A stretch of DNA of 64,000 nucleotides. Origin: Streptomyces populi (lineage in GTDB: Bacteria > Actinomycetota > Actinomycetes > Streptomycetales > Streptomycetaceae). Positions 42,767 to 50,433 of the stretch are shown here, piece after piece. The stretch is taken from NCBI RefSeq assembly GCF_002911015.1, contig NZ_KZ626878.1, positions 1-64,000 on the forward strand, in the 5' to 3' direction. The stretch's first letter is position 1; the number at the start of each line of letters is the position of its first letter. The notes beneath the pieces are model-generated. The model worked only from the letters and a program-made list of their open reading frames with translations. It was not told the origin of the DNA and ran no database searches. Made by a program: the position numbers and the translations under genes.

Positions 42767-42792
42767 CAACCAGTCGCACCTCTCATTGATCT
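42767..42792 (+). promoter_or_regulatory. Candidate ECF-type promoter, paralogue 1
   Basis: CAACCA, exactly 15 nt, then GATCT. The identical motif and spacing occur at 43855-43880 before the second paralogue, both ~105 bp upstream of the ATG, while the sequence between is not conserved. AACC-type -35 boxes are typical of ECF sigma factors. Confidence 0.5.
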
Positions 42793-42895
42793 CACCTTCC
42801 GAGTCAACAGACTCACTGATCACTTGGGTCCCGTGCCGACGACGAGCCGTTCGGAACGACCACTGCCGGGACCCCTTCTCCACCTGGGGAACCCC

Positions 42896-43702
42896 ATGCG
42901 CATACGAGCCACTGTGGCCGCCGTCTCCGGCGCCCTGGCCCTCTCCGCTCTCGCCGTGCCGGCCGCGCAGGCCGCAGGCAACCCGGTGTCCAACGTCACC
43001 TTCTCCAACGTCGTGATCAACGGCGGCAAGAACGTCGTGGTCGGCGCCTCGGCGCAGGTCACGGTCGGCGCGACCTACACCGTGACGCACCCGTCGAACG
43101 TCAGCAAGAGCTCCTTCTCGACCGTCCCGGTGCTCTACCGCGGCGCCACGGTCGACACGTCGTCCGACATCATCGTCGGCGACGAGGACGGTGTCTGCAC
43201 CGTCTCCACCTCGACCGTGCTCAAGTGCACGGCCAAGATCCAGTTCCGTCCTGCCGCCTCCGGCGGGGACATAGACCTGACCTCCGCCATGGCCGGTTCC
43301 TGGAAGGTCGGCGCGGTCGCCGTCGACATGAACAACGACGCCAACGTCAAGTTCCAGAACGGCCTGGGCACCAAGAACGTCCAGCGCTACTCCAAGCTGA
43401 CGGTCAACGCCTCGCCGGAGCCGGTCAAGAAGGGCAAGACCGTCACGGTCACCGGCACGCTGACCCGCGCGAGCTGGGACACCGCCAAGTACTACGGCTA
43501 CGGCACCCAGTCGGTGAAGTTGCAGTTCCGCAAGAAGGACAGCAGCACCTACACGACCCTCAAGACCATCAAGACGGACAGCGCCGGCAACCTGAAGACG
43601 ACCACGACGGCCACCGCCGACGGTTACTACCGCTACAGCTTCGCGGGCACCTCGACCACCTCGGCCGTCAGCGCCACGGGTGACTACGTCGACGTGCAGT
43701 AA
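42896..43702 (+). CDS. Secreted beta-domain protein, paralogue 1
   Basis: A 268-aa exported protein. A clear signal peptide (MRIRATVAAVSGALALSALA...AQA) is followed by a ~130-residue variable beta domain, then a conserved C-terminal domain (RYSKLTVNASPEPVKKGKTV, VKLQFRKKDSSTYTTLKTI, GYYRYSFAGTSTTSAVSA) that looks like an Ig/bacterial surface beta-sandwich. I recall a Streptomyces family (DUF5707-like) with this layout, function unknown. The next gene is its tandem duplicate. ATG 42896 is preceded by GGGGAA. Confidence 0.85.
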   Translation: MRIRATVAAVSGALALSALAVPAAQAAGNPVSNVTFSNVVINGGKNVVVGASAQVTVGATYTVTHPSNVSKSSFSTVPVLYRGATVDTSSDIIVGDEDGVCTVSTSTVLKCTAKIQFRPAASGGDIDLTSAMAGSWKVGAVAVDMNNDANVKFQNGLGTKNVQRYSKLTVNASPEPVKKGKTVTVTGTLTRASWDTAKYYGYGTQSVKLQFRKKDSSTYTTLKTIKTDSAGNLKTTTTATADGYYRYSFAGTSTTSAVSATGDYVDVQ

Positions 43703-43740
43703 CACCTGCTGTGATCAGCTGTGATCAGGTGTGACCAGGG

Positions 43741-43764
43741 ATCCCCGGCCCCAGGGCCGGGGAT
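43741..43764 (+). terminator. Intrinsic terminator with U-tract
   Basis: ATCCCCGGCC (43741-43750), loop CCAG, complement at 43755-43764, followed directly by TTTTGT. It separates the two paralogues into two transcripts. Confidence 0.92.
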
Positions 43765-43854
43765 TTTTGTCTGTTCCGGCCAAGTGTGTGCCCGTTTCAC
43801 CGCTCCGCCCCGGAGGGTGTTCGTACGAGTCGCACAAAGAATTCATCTCCCGTG

Positions 43855-43880
43855 CAACCATTCGAGCACCTTGGTGATCT
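43855..43880 (+). promoter_or_regulatory. Candidate ECF-type promoter, paralogue 2
   Basis: CAACCA-N15-GATCT, the same motif and spacing as before the first paralogue, ~100 bp ahead of the ATG at 43980. The region between motif and gene (GACCACGAGCCGT...GAACGACCAC) also resembles the first copy. Confidence 0.5.
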
Positions 43881-43979
43881 TCACTTACGAGTCGCCAGAC
43901 TCCGCCATCGTCCGGGCCCCGTGACCACGAGCCGTGAAGAACGACCACATCCGGGCCCTGTCTCCATTGGGGGGATCGC

Positions 43980-44909
43980 ATGCGTATCCGTGCCACCGTG
44001 GCCGCCGTCTCCGGCGCCCTGGCCCTCTCCGCCCTCGTCGCGCCGGGCGCCCACGCCGCCGGCTCCGACGACCACCGCGCGGACATCGCCAAGGTGCGGG
44101 AAGCCGCCCGCGCCGCTTCCGGCAAGACCCCGTTCACCGGTTCCACCGGCTCCGACGGGGAGTTCTACGAACTCCCCCTGAACTTCTCGAACGTGGTCGT
44201 CAACAAGGGCAAGCCGATCGTCGCCGGCGTCTCCAACCAGGTCACCGTTCCGGTCACCTTCGAGATCAAGTACACGGCCGACGTCGACATCACCGCCGAC
44301 GACTTCTTCCTGGACGTCGAGCTCTACCGCGGTTCCTACGACGAGCCGGCCGGCACGCTGATGGGCGACGACTTCGCCTCCTGCACCGCCACCGGGACCC
44401 AGTCCGCCAAGTGCAAGGGCACCATCGACGTCTACCCGGCCGACGAGCTGGCCAACGCCGACGCCACCACGTGGAAGGTCATGGGCCTCGCGATGGCCTT
44501 CAACGGTGTCGACCCCGGCGACGACGACGCCGACCTGAGCAAGGTCGGCTACGTCGACCAGGACATGTTCAACTTCACCACCAAGCTCCAGCGCTACTCC
44601 AAGCTGACGGTCAACGCCGCGCCGGAGCCGGTGAAGAAGGGCAAGACCGTCACGGTCACCGGCAAGCTCACCCGGGCCAACTGGGAGACCCACGACTACC
44701 GGGGCTACACGGGCCAGTCGGTGAAGTTGCAGTTCCGCAAGAAGGGCAGCAGCACCTACACGACCCTCAAGACGATCAAGTCGGACGGCTCCGGCAACCT
44801 GAAGACGACCACGACGGCCACCGTCGACGGTTACTACCGCTACAGCTTCGCGGGCACCTCGACCACCCCGGCCGTCAGCGCCACGGGCGACTACGTCGAC
44901 GTGCGGTAG
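43980..44909 (+). CDS. Secreted beta-domain protein, paralogue 2
   Basis: A 309-aa exported protein. The signal peptide region is nearly identical to paralogue 1 (VAAVSGALALSAL), and the last ~110 residues are almost the same (RYSKLTVNAAPEPVKKGKTV; VKLQFRKKGSSTYTTLKTI). The middle (residues ~30-190) diverges and carries a ~40-residue acidic insertion near the N-terminus (DDHRADIAKVREAARAASGK). This pattern, fixed ends and diverging middle, suggests a common export and surface-binding end with different functional cores. Confidence 0.85.
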   Translation: MRIRATVAAVSGALALSALVAPGAHAAGSDDHRADIAKVREAARAASGKTPFTGSTGSDGEFYELPLNFSNVVVNKGKPIVAGVSNQVTVPVTFEIKYTADVDITADDFFLDVELYRGSYDEPAGTLMGDDFASCTATGTQSAKCKGTIDVYPADELANADATTWKVMGLAMAFNGVDPGDDDADLSKVGYVDQDMFNFTTKLQRYSKLTVNAAPEPVKKGKTVTVTGKLTRANWETHDYRGYTGQSVKLQFRKKGSSTYTTLKTIKSDGSGNLKTTTTATVDGYYRYSFAGTSTTPAVSATGDYVDVR

Positions 44910-44938
44910 GCGGTGACGTAGCTCCCCGCGCGGGACCC

Positions 44939-47338
44939 CTACGCGGGAACGCGGCGGTCGACCCACCTCCACAGGAACTCCAGGACGGCCGCCGCCACCA
45001 CCGAGATCAGCACCGCGGTCCACGGCATCGTCGTGCCGACCAGCTTCAGCGCGAAGAAGTGCTGGAGCCGGGGCACCACGAGCACGAGCAGGAACGCCCC
45101 GCCCATCGAGGCGACGAGGCAGATCCGCCACCAGGTGTAGGGCCGGGCGATGATCGCGAGCACCCACATCGAGACCAGGAACAGCGTCAGCGTCGCGGCG
45201 CTCGTCTCGGCCTCCAGCGAGCCCTCGCCCGTGTAGTGGTGGCGCGCGATCAGGTACATCACGAAGGTCGCCGCTCCCGCCACGACCCCGCCCGGGATCG
45301 AGTACCGCATCACCCGCCGTACGAAGTGGGGCTGGGCGCGTTCCCTGTTCGGGGCGAGGGCGAGGAAGAACGCCGGGACGCCGATCGTCAGCGTGGACAG
45401 CAGGGTCAGGTGGCGCGGCAGGAAGGGGTACTCGACCTGCCAGCACACCACCAGCACGGCCAGCAGCACCGAGTAGACCGTCTTCACCAGGAACAGCGTC
45501 GCGACCCGGGTGATGTTCCCGATGACCCGGCGGCCCTCCCCGACCACCGAGGGCAGGGTCGAGAAGCTGTTGTTCAGCAGCACGATCTGGGCCACCGCGC
45601 GGGTCGCCTCGGACCCCGAGCCCATGCTCACCCCGATGTCGGCGTCCTTCAGGGCCAGGACGTCGTTCACGCCGTCGCCGGTCATCGCCACCGTGTGCCC
45701 GCGGGACTGGAGCGCGCCGACCATGTCCCGCTTCTGCTGCGGGGTGACCCGCCCGAAGACCGTGCCCTTCTCCAGGGACTTGGCCATCTCCTCGCGCTCG
45801 TCCGGCAGCCGGCGGGCGTCCACGGTCTCGCCGGTGAGCCCCAGCTTCCCGGCGACCGCGCCCACCGAGACCGCGTTGTCGCCGGAGATGACCTTGGCCT
45901 TGACGTCCTGCTCGGCGAAGTAGCGCAGGGTGTCGGCCGCGTCCGGGCGCAGCCGCTGCTCCAGCACGATCAGCGCGGCGGGCCGTGAGGCCTCCGCGAC
46001 GCCGGGGTCGTCGAGGTCCTTGGTGGTCATCGCCAGCAGCAGCACCCGCAGCCCCGCCTCGTTGAGCCGCTCGGTGTCCTCGAGCGCCGCGTCCCCGGCG
46101 GGCAGCAGCACGTCGGGAGCGCCGAGCAGCCAGGTGCTCGACTCGCCGTCGCCCTCGCTGAAGCCGGCGCCGCTGTACTTGCGGGCGGAGGAAAAGGGCA
46201 GGGACTGGGTGCAGCGCCACTCCTCGTTGTCCGGGTAGGCGGCGATGATCGCCTGGAGGGAGGCGTTGGGCCGGGGGTCGGACTCGCCGAGCGCGCCGAG
46301 GGCCTTGCGCAGGTACGTCTCGTCGGTGCCGTTCAGCGGCCGCAGCTCGGTGACGTCCATGCCGCCCTCGGTGAGGGTGCCGGTCTTGTCGAGGCAGACG
46401 GTGTCGATGCGGGCGAGGCCCTCGATGGCGGGGAGTTCCTGGACGAGGCACTGTTTCCGGCCGAGGCGGATGACGCCGATCGCGAAGGCGACCGAGGTGA
46501 GCAGGACCAGACCCTCGGGGACCATCGGCACGATCCCGCCGACGGTCCGCGCGACGGAGTCCTTGAAGCCGTGCTGCTTGACGACGAGCTGGCTGATGAT
46601 CAGGCCGATGGCGGTCGGGATCATCATCCACGTCACGTACTTGAGGATCGTGGAGATGCCGCTGCGCAGTTCGGAGTGGACCAGCGTGAACCGCGAGGCC
46701 TCCTCCGAGAGCTGGGCCGCGTACGCCTCGCGGCCCACCTTCGTCGCCGTGAAGGCGCCGCTGCCGGCGACCACGAAGCTGCCCGACATCACCGTGTCGC
46801 CCGCGTGTTTGACCACGGGGTCGGCCTCACCGGTGAGCAGCGACTCGTCGATCTCCAGCCCGTCGGCCTCCGCGCAGGTGCCGTCGACGGCGACCTTGTC
46901 GCCCGGCCCGATCTCGATGAGGTCCCCGAGCACGATCTGCGACGATCTGACCTCGGCGGCGACCCCGTCCCTGCGGACGGTCGGCCGCACCTCGCCGATC
47001 ACCGCGAGCGAGTCCAGCGTCTTCTTGGCCCGCCACTCCTGGATGATGCCGATCCCGGTGTTGGCGATGATCACGTAGCCGAACAGGCTGTCCTGGAACG
47101 GCGCCACGAACAGCATGATCAGCCAGAGGACACCGATGATCGCGTTGAACCGGGTGAACACGTTCGCCCGGACGATCTCGCCCATGGAACGGCTGCTGCG
47201 GACGGGTACGTCGTTCACCTCGCCGCGCGCGACCCGCTCGGCCACCTCGGCGGCCGACAGTCCCTCGGCCCGCCGGGAGGCGGGTATGGGCACGGGGTGA
47301 ACGGGATCGAGTCCGGCGCCCGCGTCGGTGTGGGTCAT
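44939..47338 (-). CDS. P-type cation-transporting ATPase (CtpE-like)
   Basis: A 799-aa P-type ATPase. Actuator motif LLTGEADPV, helix-4 PMVPEGLVLL, phosphorylation motif CLDKTGTLTE (Asp near 317), hinge TGDGVNDVLALKDADIG, and ten membrane helices. The PEGL helix-4 sequence resembles the Ca/Mn-type mycobacterial CtpE more than heavy-metal CPx pumps; there is no N-terminal metal-binding domain. ATG 47338. Convergent with the secreted paralogue. Ion specificity is inferred. Confidence 0.9.
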   Translation of the reverse strand: MTHTDAGAGLDPVHPVPIPASRRAEGLSAAEVAERVARGEVNDVPVRSSRSMGEIVRANVFTRFNAIIGVLWLIMLFVAPFQDSLFGYVIIANTGIGIIQEWRAKKTLDSLAVIGEVRPTVRRDGVAAEVRSSQIVLGDLIEIGPGDKVAVDGTCAEADGLEIDESLLTGEADPVVKHAGDTVMSGSFVVAGSGAFTATKVGREAYAAQLSEEASRFTLVHSELRSGISTILKYVTWMMIPTAIGLIISQLVVKQHGFKDSVARTVGGIVPMVPEGLVLLTSVAFAIGVIRLGRKQCLVQELPAIEGLARIDTVCLDKTGTLTEGGMDVTELRPLNGTDETYLRKALGALGESDPRPNASLQAIIAAYPDNEEWRCTQSLPFSSARKYSGAGFSEGDGESSTWLLGAPDVLLPAGDAALEDTERLNEAGLRVLLLAMTTKDLDDPGVAEASRPAALIVLEQRLRPDAADTLRYFAEQDVKAKVISGDNAVSVGAVAGKLGLTGETVDARRLPDEREEMAKSLEKGTVFGRVTPQQKRDMVGALQSRGHTVAMTGDGVNDVLALKDADIGVSMGSGSEATRAVAQIVLLNNSFSTLPSVVGEGRRVIGNITRVATLFLVKTVYSVLLAVLVVCWQVEYPFLPRHLTLLSTLTIGVPAFFLALAPNRERAQPHFVRRVMRYSIPGGVVAGAATFVMYLIARHHYTGEGSLEAETSAATLTLFLVSMWVLAIIARPYTWWRICLVASMGGAFLLVLVVPRLQHFFALKLVGTTMPWTAVLISVVAAAVLEFLWRWVDRRVPA

Positions 47339-47450
47339 GCCTCCGACGGTACGTGCGGATATGCGGCTTCACCCGCCGAGTGGGCCGAAGTTCCGACTTG
47401 GGGAGGACCGGCGGCGGCGGGCAATGCTGCCCTGGGTGGAGAAGGGACCC

Positions 47451-47726
47451 CTACTCCGTCACGGGGTCGGTGGAGGGGCCGGCCGCCAGGGCACGCTTGA
47501 TCGCCGCGTCGCGCTTGCGGACGTACCAGATGCCGATCAGTCCGAGGCCCGCGCCCGCCAGGCAGGTCCCCAGCCACCACAGGTGTCCGTGGTCGTCGAA
47601 CCAGCCGTAGAACGGCAGCTGCACCAGGAAGAGGACGAACCAGAGGATCGTGCCGCCCGTGATGGTGGCGACCACGGGGCCCTCCAGGGGCTCCGGCGCC
47701 TCGTGCTTGGGGGTCCACTTCGCCAT
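47451..47726 (-). CDS. DUF2530 membrane protein
   Basis: A 91-aa protein with two membrane helices (VVATITGGTILWFVLFLVQL and LWWLGTCLAGAGLGLIGIWY) and charged ends, matching DUF2530. The ATG at 47726 (MAKWTPKHEAPEPLEGP) is favoured over a GTG two codons upstream. It is divergent from the purine permease, a common pairing in actinobacteria as I recall. Function unknown. Confidence 0.85.
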   Translation of the reverse strand: MAKWTPKHEAPEPLEGPVVATITGGTILWFVLFLVQLPFYGWFDDHGHLWWLGTCLAGAGLGLIGIWYVRKRDAAIKRALAAGPSTDPVTE

Positions 47727-47816
47727 GTGCACAGCTTACGAGGGCCGGCGACCGCTTGTGTTCGCGCCCGGTCTCTCCTTGCGCCACAAGGGTCTACGCG
47801 CGGAGATAGCGATTTT

Positions 47817-47876
47817 AGACTCATATGTTCATACTGAAACTGTCTGAGTCTGGCCAGTTGCATTCGTATGAAACAC
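47817..47876 (+). promoter_or_regulatory. Structured leader region upstream of the NCS2 permease
   Basis: Within an AT-rich stretch, AGACTCA (47817-47823) faces TGAGTCT (47845-47851), and TTCATAC (47828-47834) faces GTATGAA near 47869-47875. These overlapping inverted repeats could be an operator for a purine regulator or alternative RNA hairpins. The purine-riboswitch core is not present. Confidence 0.4.
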
Positions 47877-47962
47877 CAACAGCGACCTGGGGGAACCTGC
47901 TGGTGAACGACCACTGACCAGGCTCGATCACGTCCCGTCCCCCTGCACGTTTGAGGACCCGC

Positions 47963-49414
47963 ATGTCCACCTCGGCCGCCACCAAGGCCCCCGCCCCGCA
48001 GGAGCCGGAGTCCCGGCCCGCGCAGAGCGCCCTCGACCGCTACTTCAAGATCTCCGAGCGGGGCTCCAGCCTCTCGCGCGAGATCCGCGGCGGTTTCGCC
48101 ACCTTCTTCGCGATGGCGTACATCATCGTGCTGAACCCGATCATCCTGGGCAGCGCGAAGGACATGTACGGGCACCACCTCGACAACGGACAGCTCGTCA
48201 CCGCGACCGCGCTGACTGCGGCCTTCACCACGCTCCTCATGGGCGTCATCGGCAACGTGCCGATCGCGCTGGCGGCGGGCCTCGGCGTGAACACGGTCGT
48301 CGCCCTCCAGCTCGCCCCCCGGATGTCCTGGCCGGACGCCATGGGCATGGTGGTCCTCGCGGGCTTCGTCGTGATGCTCCTGGTGGCCACAGGTCTGCGC
48401 GAGCGCGTCATGAACGCGGTGCCGCTCGGCCTGCGCAAGGGCATCGCGATCGGCATCGGCCTGTTCATCATGCTGATCGGCCTGGTCGACTCCGGCTTCG
48501 TCACGCGCATCCCGGACATCGCCCAGACGACGGTCCCGCTCCAGCTCGGCACCGACGGCCACCTGCACGGCTGGCCCGTCCTGGTCTTCGTCCTCGGCAC
48601 GCTGCTGACCCTCGCGCTGATGGTGCGCAAGGTGCCGGGCGCCATCCTCATCTCGATCGTCACCATGACGGTCGTCGCGGTGATCATCAACGCCGTCACC
48701 ACCGTCCCGTCCTGGGGCCTGACCACCCCGAAGTGGCCCGGCAACCCGGTCGCGAGCCCGGACTTCGGGCTCATCGGCCAGTTCAGCCTGTTCGGCGGCT
48801 TCGGCAAGGTCGGCGTGCTGACCGGCCTCCTCTTCGTCTTCACCGTGCTGCTGTCGTGCTTCTTCGACGCGATGGGCACGATCATGGGCATCAGCGACGA
48901 GGCCAAGCTGACGGACGCCGAGGGCAACATGCCCGGCATCAACAAGGTCCTCTTCGTCGACGGCATCGCCGTCGCCGCGGGCGGCGCCTCCTCCTCCTCG
49001 GCCACCACCTGCTTCGTGGAGTCCACGGCCGGTGTCGGCGAGGGCGCCCGTACGGGCTTCGCGAACGTGGTCACCGGCGCGCTCTTCGCCGTCGCCCTCT
49101 TCCTGACCCCCGTCGCCACGATGGTCCCGTCCCAGGCGGCCACCCCCGCGCTGATCGCGGTCGGCTTCCTGATCATGTCCCACTCGGTCAAGGAGATCGA
49201 CTGGGCGGACTACACGATCGCCATCCCGGCCTTCGTGACGATGATGATGATGCCGTTCACCTACTCGATCACCAACGGCATCGGGATGGGCTTCATCACC
49301 TTCGTCGTGCTGCGCCTGGCGGCGGGCCGGGGCCGTGACGTCCCGGTCGCCATGTACGTGGTGTCGGCGGTGTTCACCTTCTACTACCTCATGCCGGCCC
49401 TCGGCCTGACCTGA
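47963..49414 (+). CDS. NCS2-family purine permease (AzgA-like)
   Basis: A 483-aa transporter with 12-14 membrane helices. Motifs are TFFAMAYIIVLNPIIL, IALAAGLGVNTVVAL, and FFDAMGTIMGISDEA, plus SSSATTCFVESTAGVGEGAR, the substrate-binding loop of AzgA-type carriers. These take up hypoxanthine, guanine or adenine with protons. The ATG at 47963 follows GAGGA; an ATG-in-frame start four codons earlier is possible. No purine salvage gene is adjacent. Confidence 0.92.
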   Translation: MSTSAATKAPAPQEPESRPAQSALDRYFKISERGSSLSREIRGGFATFFAMAYIIVLNPIILGSAKDMYGHHLDNGQLVTATALTAAFTTLLMGVIGNVPIALAAGLGVNTVVALQLAPRMSWPDAMGMVVLAGFVVMLLVATGLRERVMNAVPLGLRKGIAIGIGLFIMLIGLVDSGFVTRIPDIAQTTVPLQLGTDGHLHGWPVLVFVLGTLLTLALMVRKVPGAILISIVTMTVVAVIINAVTTVPSWGLTTPKWPGNPVASPDFGLIGQFSLFGGFGKVGVLTGLLFVFTVLLSCFFDAMGTIMGISDEAKLTDAEGNMPGINKVLFVDGIAVAAGGASSSSATTCFVESTAGVGEGARTGFANVVTGALFAVALFLTPVATMVPSQAATPALIAVGFLIMSHSVKEIDWADYTIAIPAFVTMMMMPFTYSITNGIGMGFITFVVLRLAAGRGRDVPVAMYVVSAVFTFYYLMPALGLT

Positions 49415-49437
49415 GCGGTATCAGGGCATGCGGGGTC

Positions 49438-49620
49438 TCACGTGACGCCGTAGAACTTCTCCGTCTCCTCGACGGCGGTCTGGAACCGCTCGTCGAAGTC
49501 ATCGCGAATGAGCGTCCGGACCACGTAGTCCTGGACGCTCATTCCGCGTTTCGCGGCATGTTGTCGGAGCCGGTCGAGCAGCTCCCCGTCGATGCGCAGG
49601 CTGAGCACGCTGGTCCCCAT
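49438..49620 (-). CDS. Ribbon-helix-helix protein
   Basis: A 60-aa protein with the ribbon-helix-helix pattern: a short strand TSVLSLRIDGE, then two helices (LLDRLRQHAAKRG and VQDYVVRTLIRDDFDERF). Such proteins bind DNA as dimers and are often antitoxins or autorepressors. No toxin-like ORF accompanies it on either side. A 16-bp perfect palindrome lies 55 bp upstream. ATG at 49620. Confidence 0.78.
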   Translation of the reverse strand: MGTSVLSLRIDGELLDRLRQHAAKRGMSVQDYVVRTLIRDDFDERFQTAVEETEKFYGVT

Positions 49621-49674
49621 GGAGTCGAGGGTCGCCGCTTCCCGACCGGTTTCGCGTCATTTCCCGGAGCAGTC

Positions 49675-49690
49675 TCACTCATATGAGTGA
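49675..49690. promoter_or_regulatory. Perfect 16-bp palindrome, candidate operator of the RHH gene
   Basis: TCACTCATATGAGTGA is a perfect palindrome between the divergent RHH and MarR genes, nearer the RHH start. It is AT-rich and has the size of a dimeric regulator site. Confidence 0.55.
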
Positions 49691-49729
49691 TCCCCGCGTC
49701 CAATGGCGCGCATCACGGGTATCCCATTG

Positions 49730-49763
49730 TTCTTTAGCGAGAGTAATGAGTTACGCTAAAGAA
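49730..49763 (+). promoter_or_regulatory. Inverted repeat operator of the MarR gene
   Basis: TTCTTTAGCG (49730-49739) and CGCTAAAGAA (49754-49763) are perfect 10-bp arms with a 14-nt spacer that ends one base before the MarR start codon. TACGCT (49752-49757) lies 7 nt before the ATG as a -10, so the right arm covers promoter and start. Autorepression by MarR is likely. Confidence 0.75.
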
Positions 49764-49764
49764 C

Positions 49765-50202
49765 ATGCCTGACCTCACCCATGGCGACGACGAGGCCGCC
49801 GTGAACGCCTTGCGCTCCGCAGTGATGCGGTTGTCGCGTCGACTCAAGCACCAGCGGGTCGACGAGTCGCTGAGCCCCACCGAGATGTCGGTGCTCGGCA
49901 CCCTCGCCCGTTGCGGCAGCGCCACGCCCGGCGAGCTCGCACGCAAGGAACACGTGCAGCCGCCGTCGATGACCCGCATCGTCGCGCTCCTGGAGGCCAA
50001 GGGGCTCGTCAGGCTGGAGCCGCACCCCGAGGACCGGCGCCAGAAGGTGGTGACGCAGACCGACAAGGCGGAAGCCATGCTCGAGGAGAGCCGCCGCAGG
50101 CGGAACGCGTTCCTGGCCGGACTGGTCGAGGCCCTCGACGAGGACGAATGGGCCAAGCTCCGCGAAGCCGCTCCCGTCCTGGAGAAGCTCGCGCACATCT
50201 GA
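49765..50202 (+). CDS. MarR-family transcriptional regulator
   Basis: A 145-aa winged-helix regulator: LSPTEMSVLGTLARCGSATP, GELARKEHVQPPSMTRIVAL (recognition helix), GLVRLEPHPEDRRQKVV (wing), and a C-terminal dimerisation helix. It precedes an MFS exporter gene on the same strand, the usual MarR-efflux pairing, so it probably controls that exporter in response to a small ligand. Leaderless start at ATG 49765. Confidence 0.93.
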   Translation: MPDLTHGDDEAAVNALRSAVMRLSRRLKHQRVDESLSPTEMSVLGTLARCGSATPGELARKEHVQPPSMTRIVALLEAKGLVRLEPHPEDRRQKVVTQTDKAEAMLEESRRRRNAFLAGLVEALDEDEWAKLREAAPVLEKLAHI

Positions 50203-50236
50203 CCGACGGCGGCCCTCCTGCGCTCCCCGGTCCCGG

Positions 50237-50345
50237 CCCGGATCAGTGATCCGGGCCCGGATCAGTGATCTCGGTCGAGATCGCCGGTCACGACCTGGAT
50301 CACCGGTCTCGGTCCGGATCGCCGATCTCGGTCCGGATCACCGGT
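50237..50345 (+). repeat. GATC-rich repeat cluster
   Basis: Nine GATC tetramers occur in about 105 bp, mostly in units like CCGGATCAGTGATC (twice), GGATCACCGGTC (twice) and GATCTCGGTCCGGATC. It lies between the MarR gene and the MFS gene, 90-200 bp before the TTG start of the latter. It could be an array of regulator half-sites or slippage-made sequence. Confidence 0.6.
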
Positions 50346-50433
50346 CACGGAGCACGGAGGGTCCGCCCCACCCCGCAAGCGCCGACGCCCCCCATGACGC
50401 CGACGTCCACGACTGCCCTGGAGGCGAGCCCTT

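Noticed and set aside
39230..43705. A 1491-codon open frame on the minus strand across the sacsin-like and secreted-protein genes
   Set aside because: It is the antisense shadow of high-GC coding DNA. Its translation is Gly/Val/Arg-rich and periodic, and it crosses the repeats and a terminator.
47740..47962. A purine riboswitch before the NCS2 permease
   Set aside because: The conserved three-way-junction core and its two kissing loops are not present.
49438..49620. A toxin-antitoxin pair with the ribbon-helix-helix protein
   Set aside because: No plausible toxin frame lies on either side on the same strand; the neighbours are a permease and a MarR regulator.
50237..50345. A replication origin or DnaA-box cluster
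   Set aside because: There are GATC repeats but no TTGTCCACA-type boxes and no dnaA or dnaN nearby.
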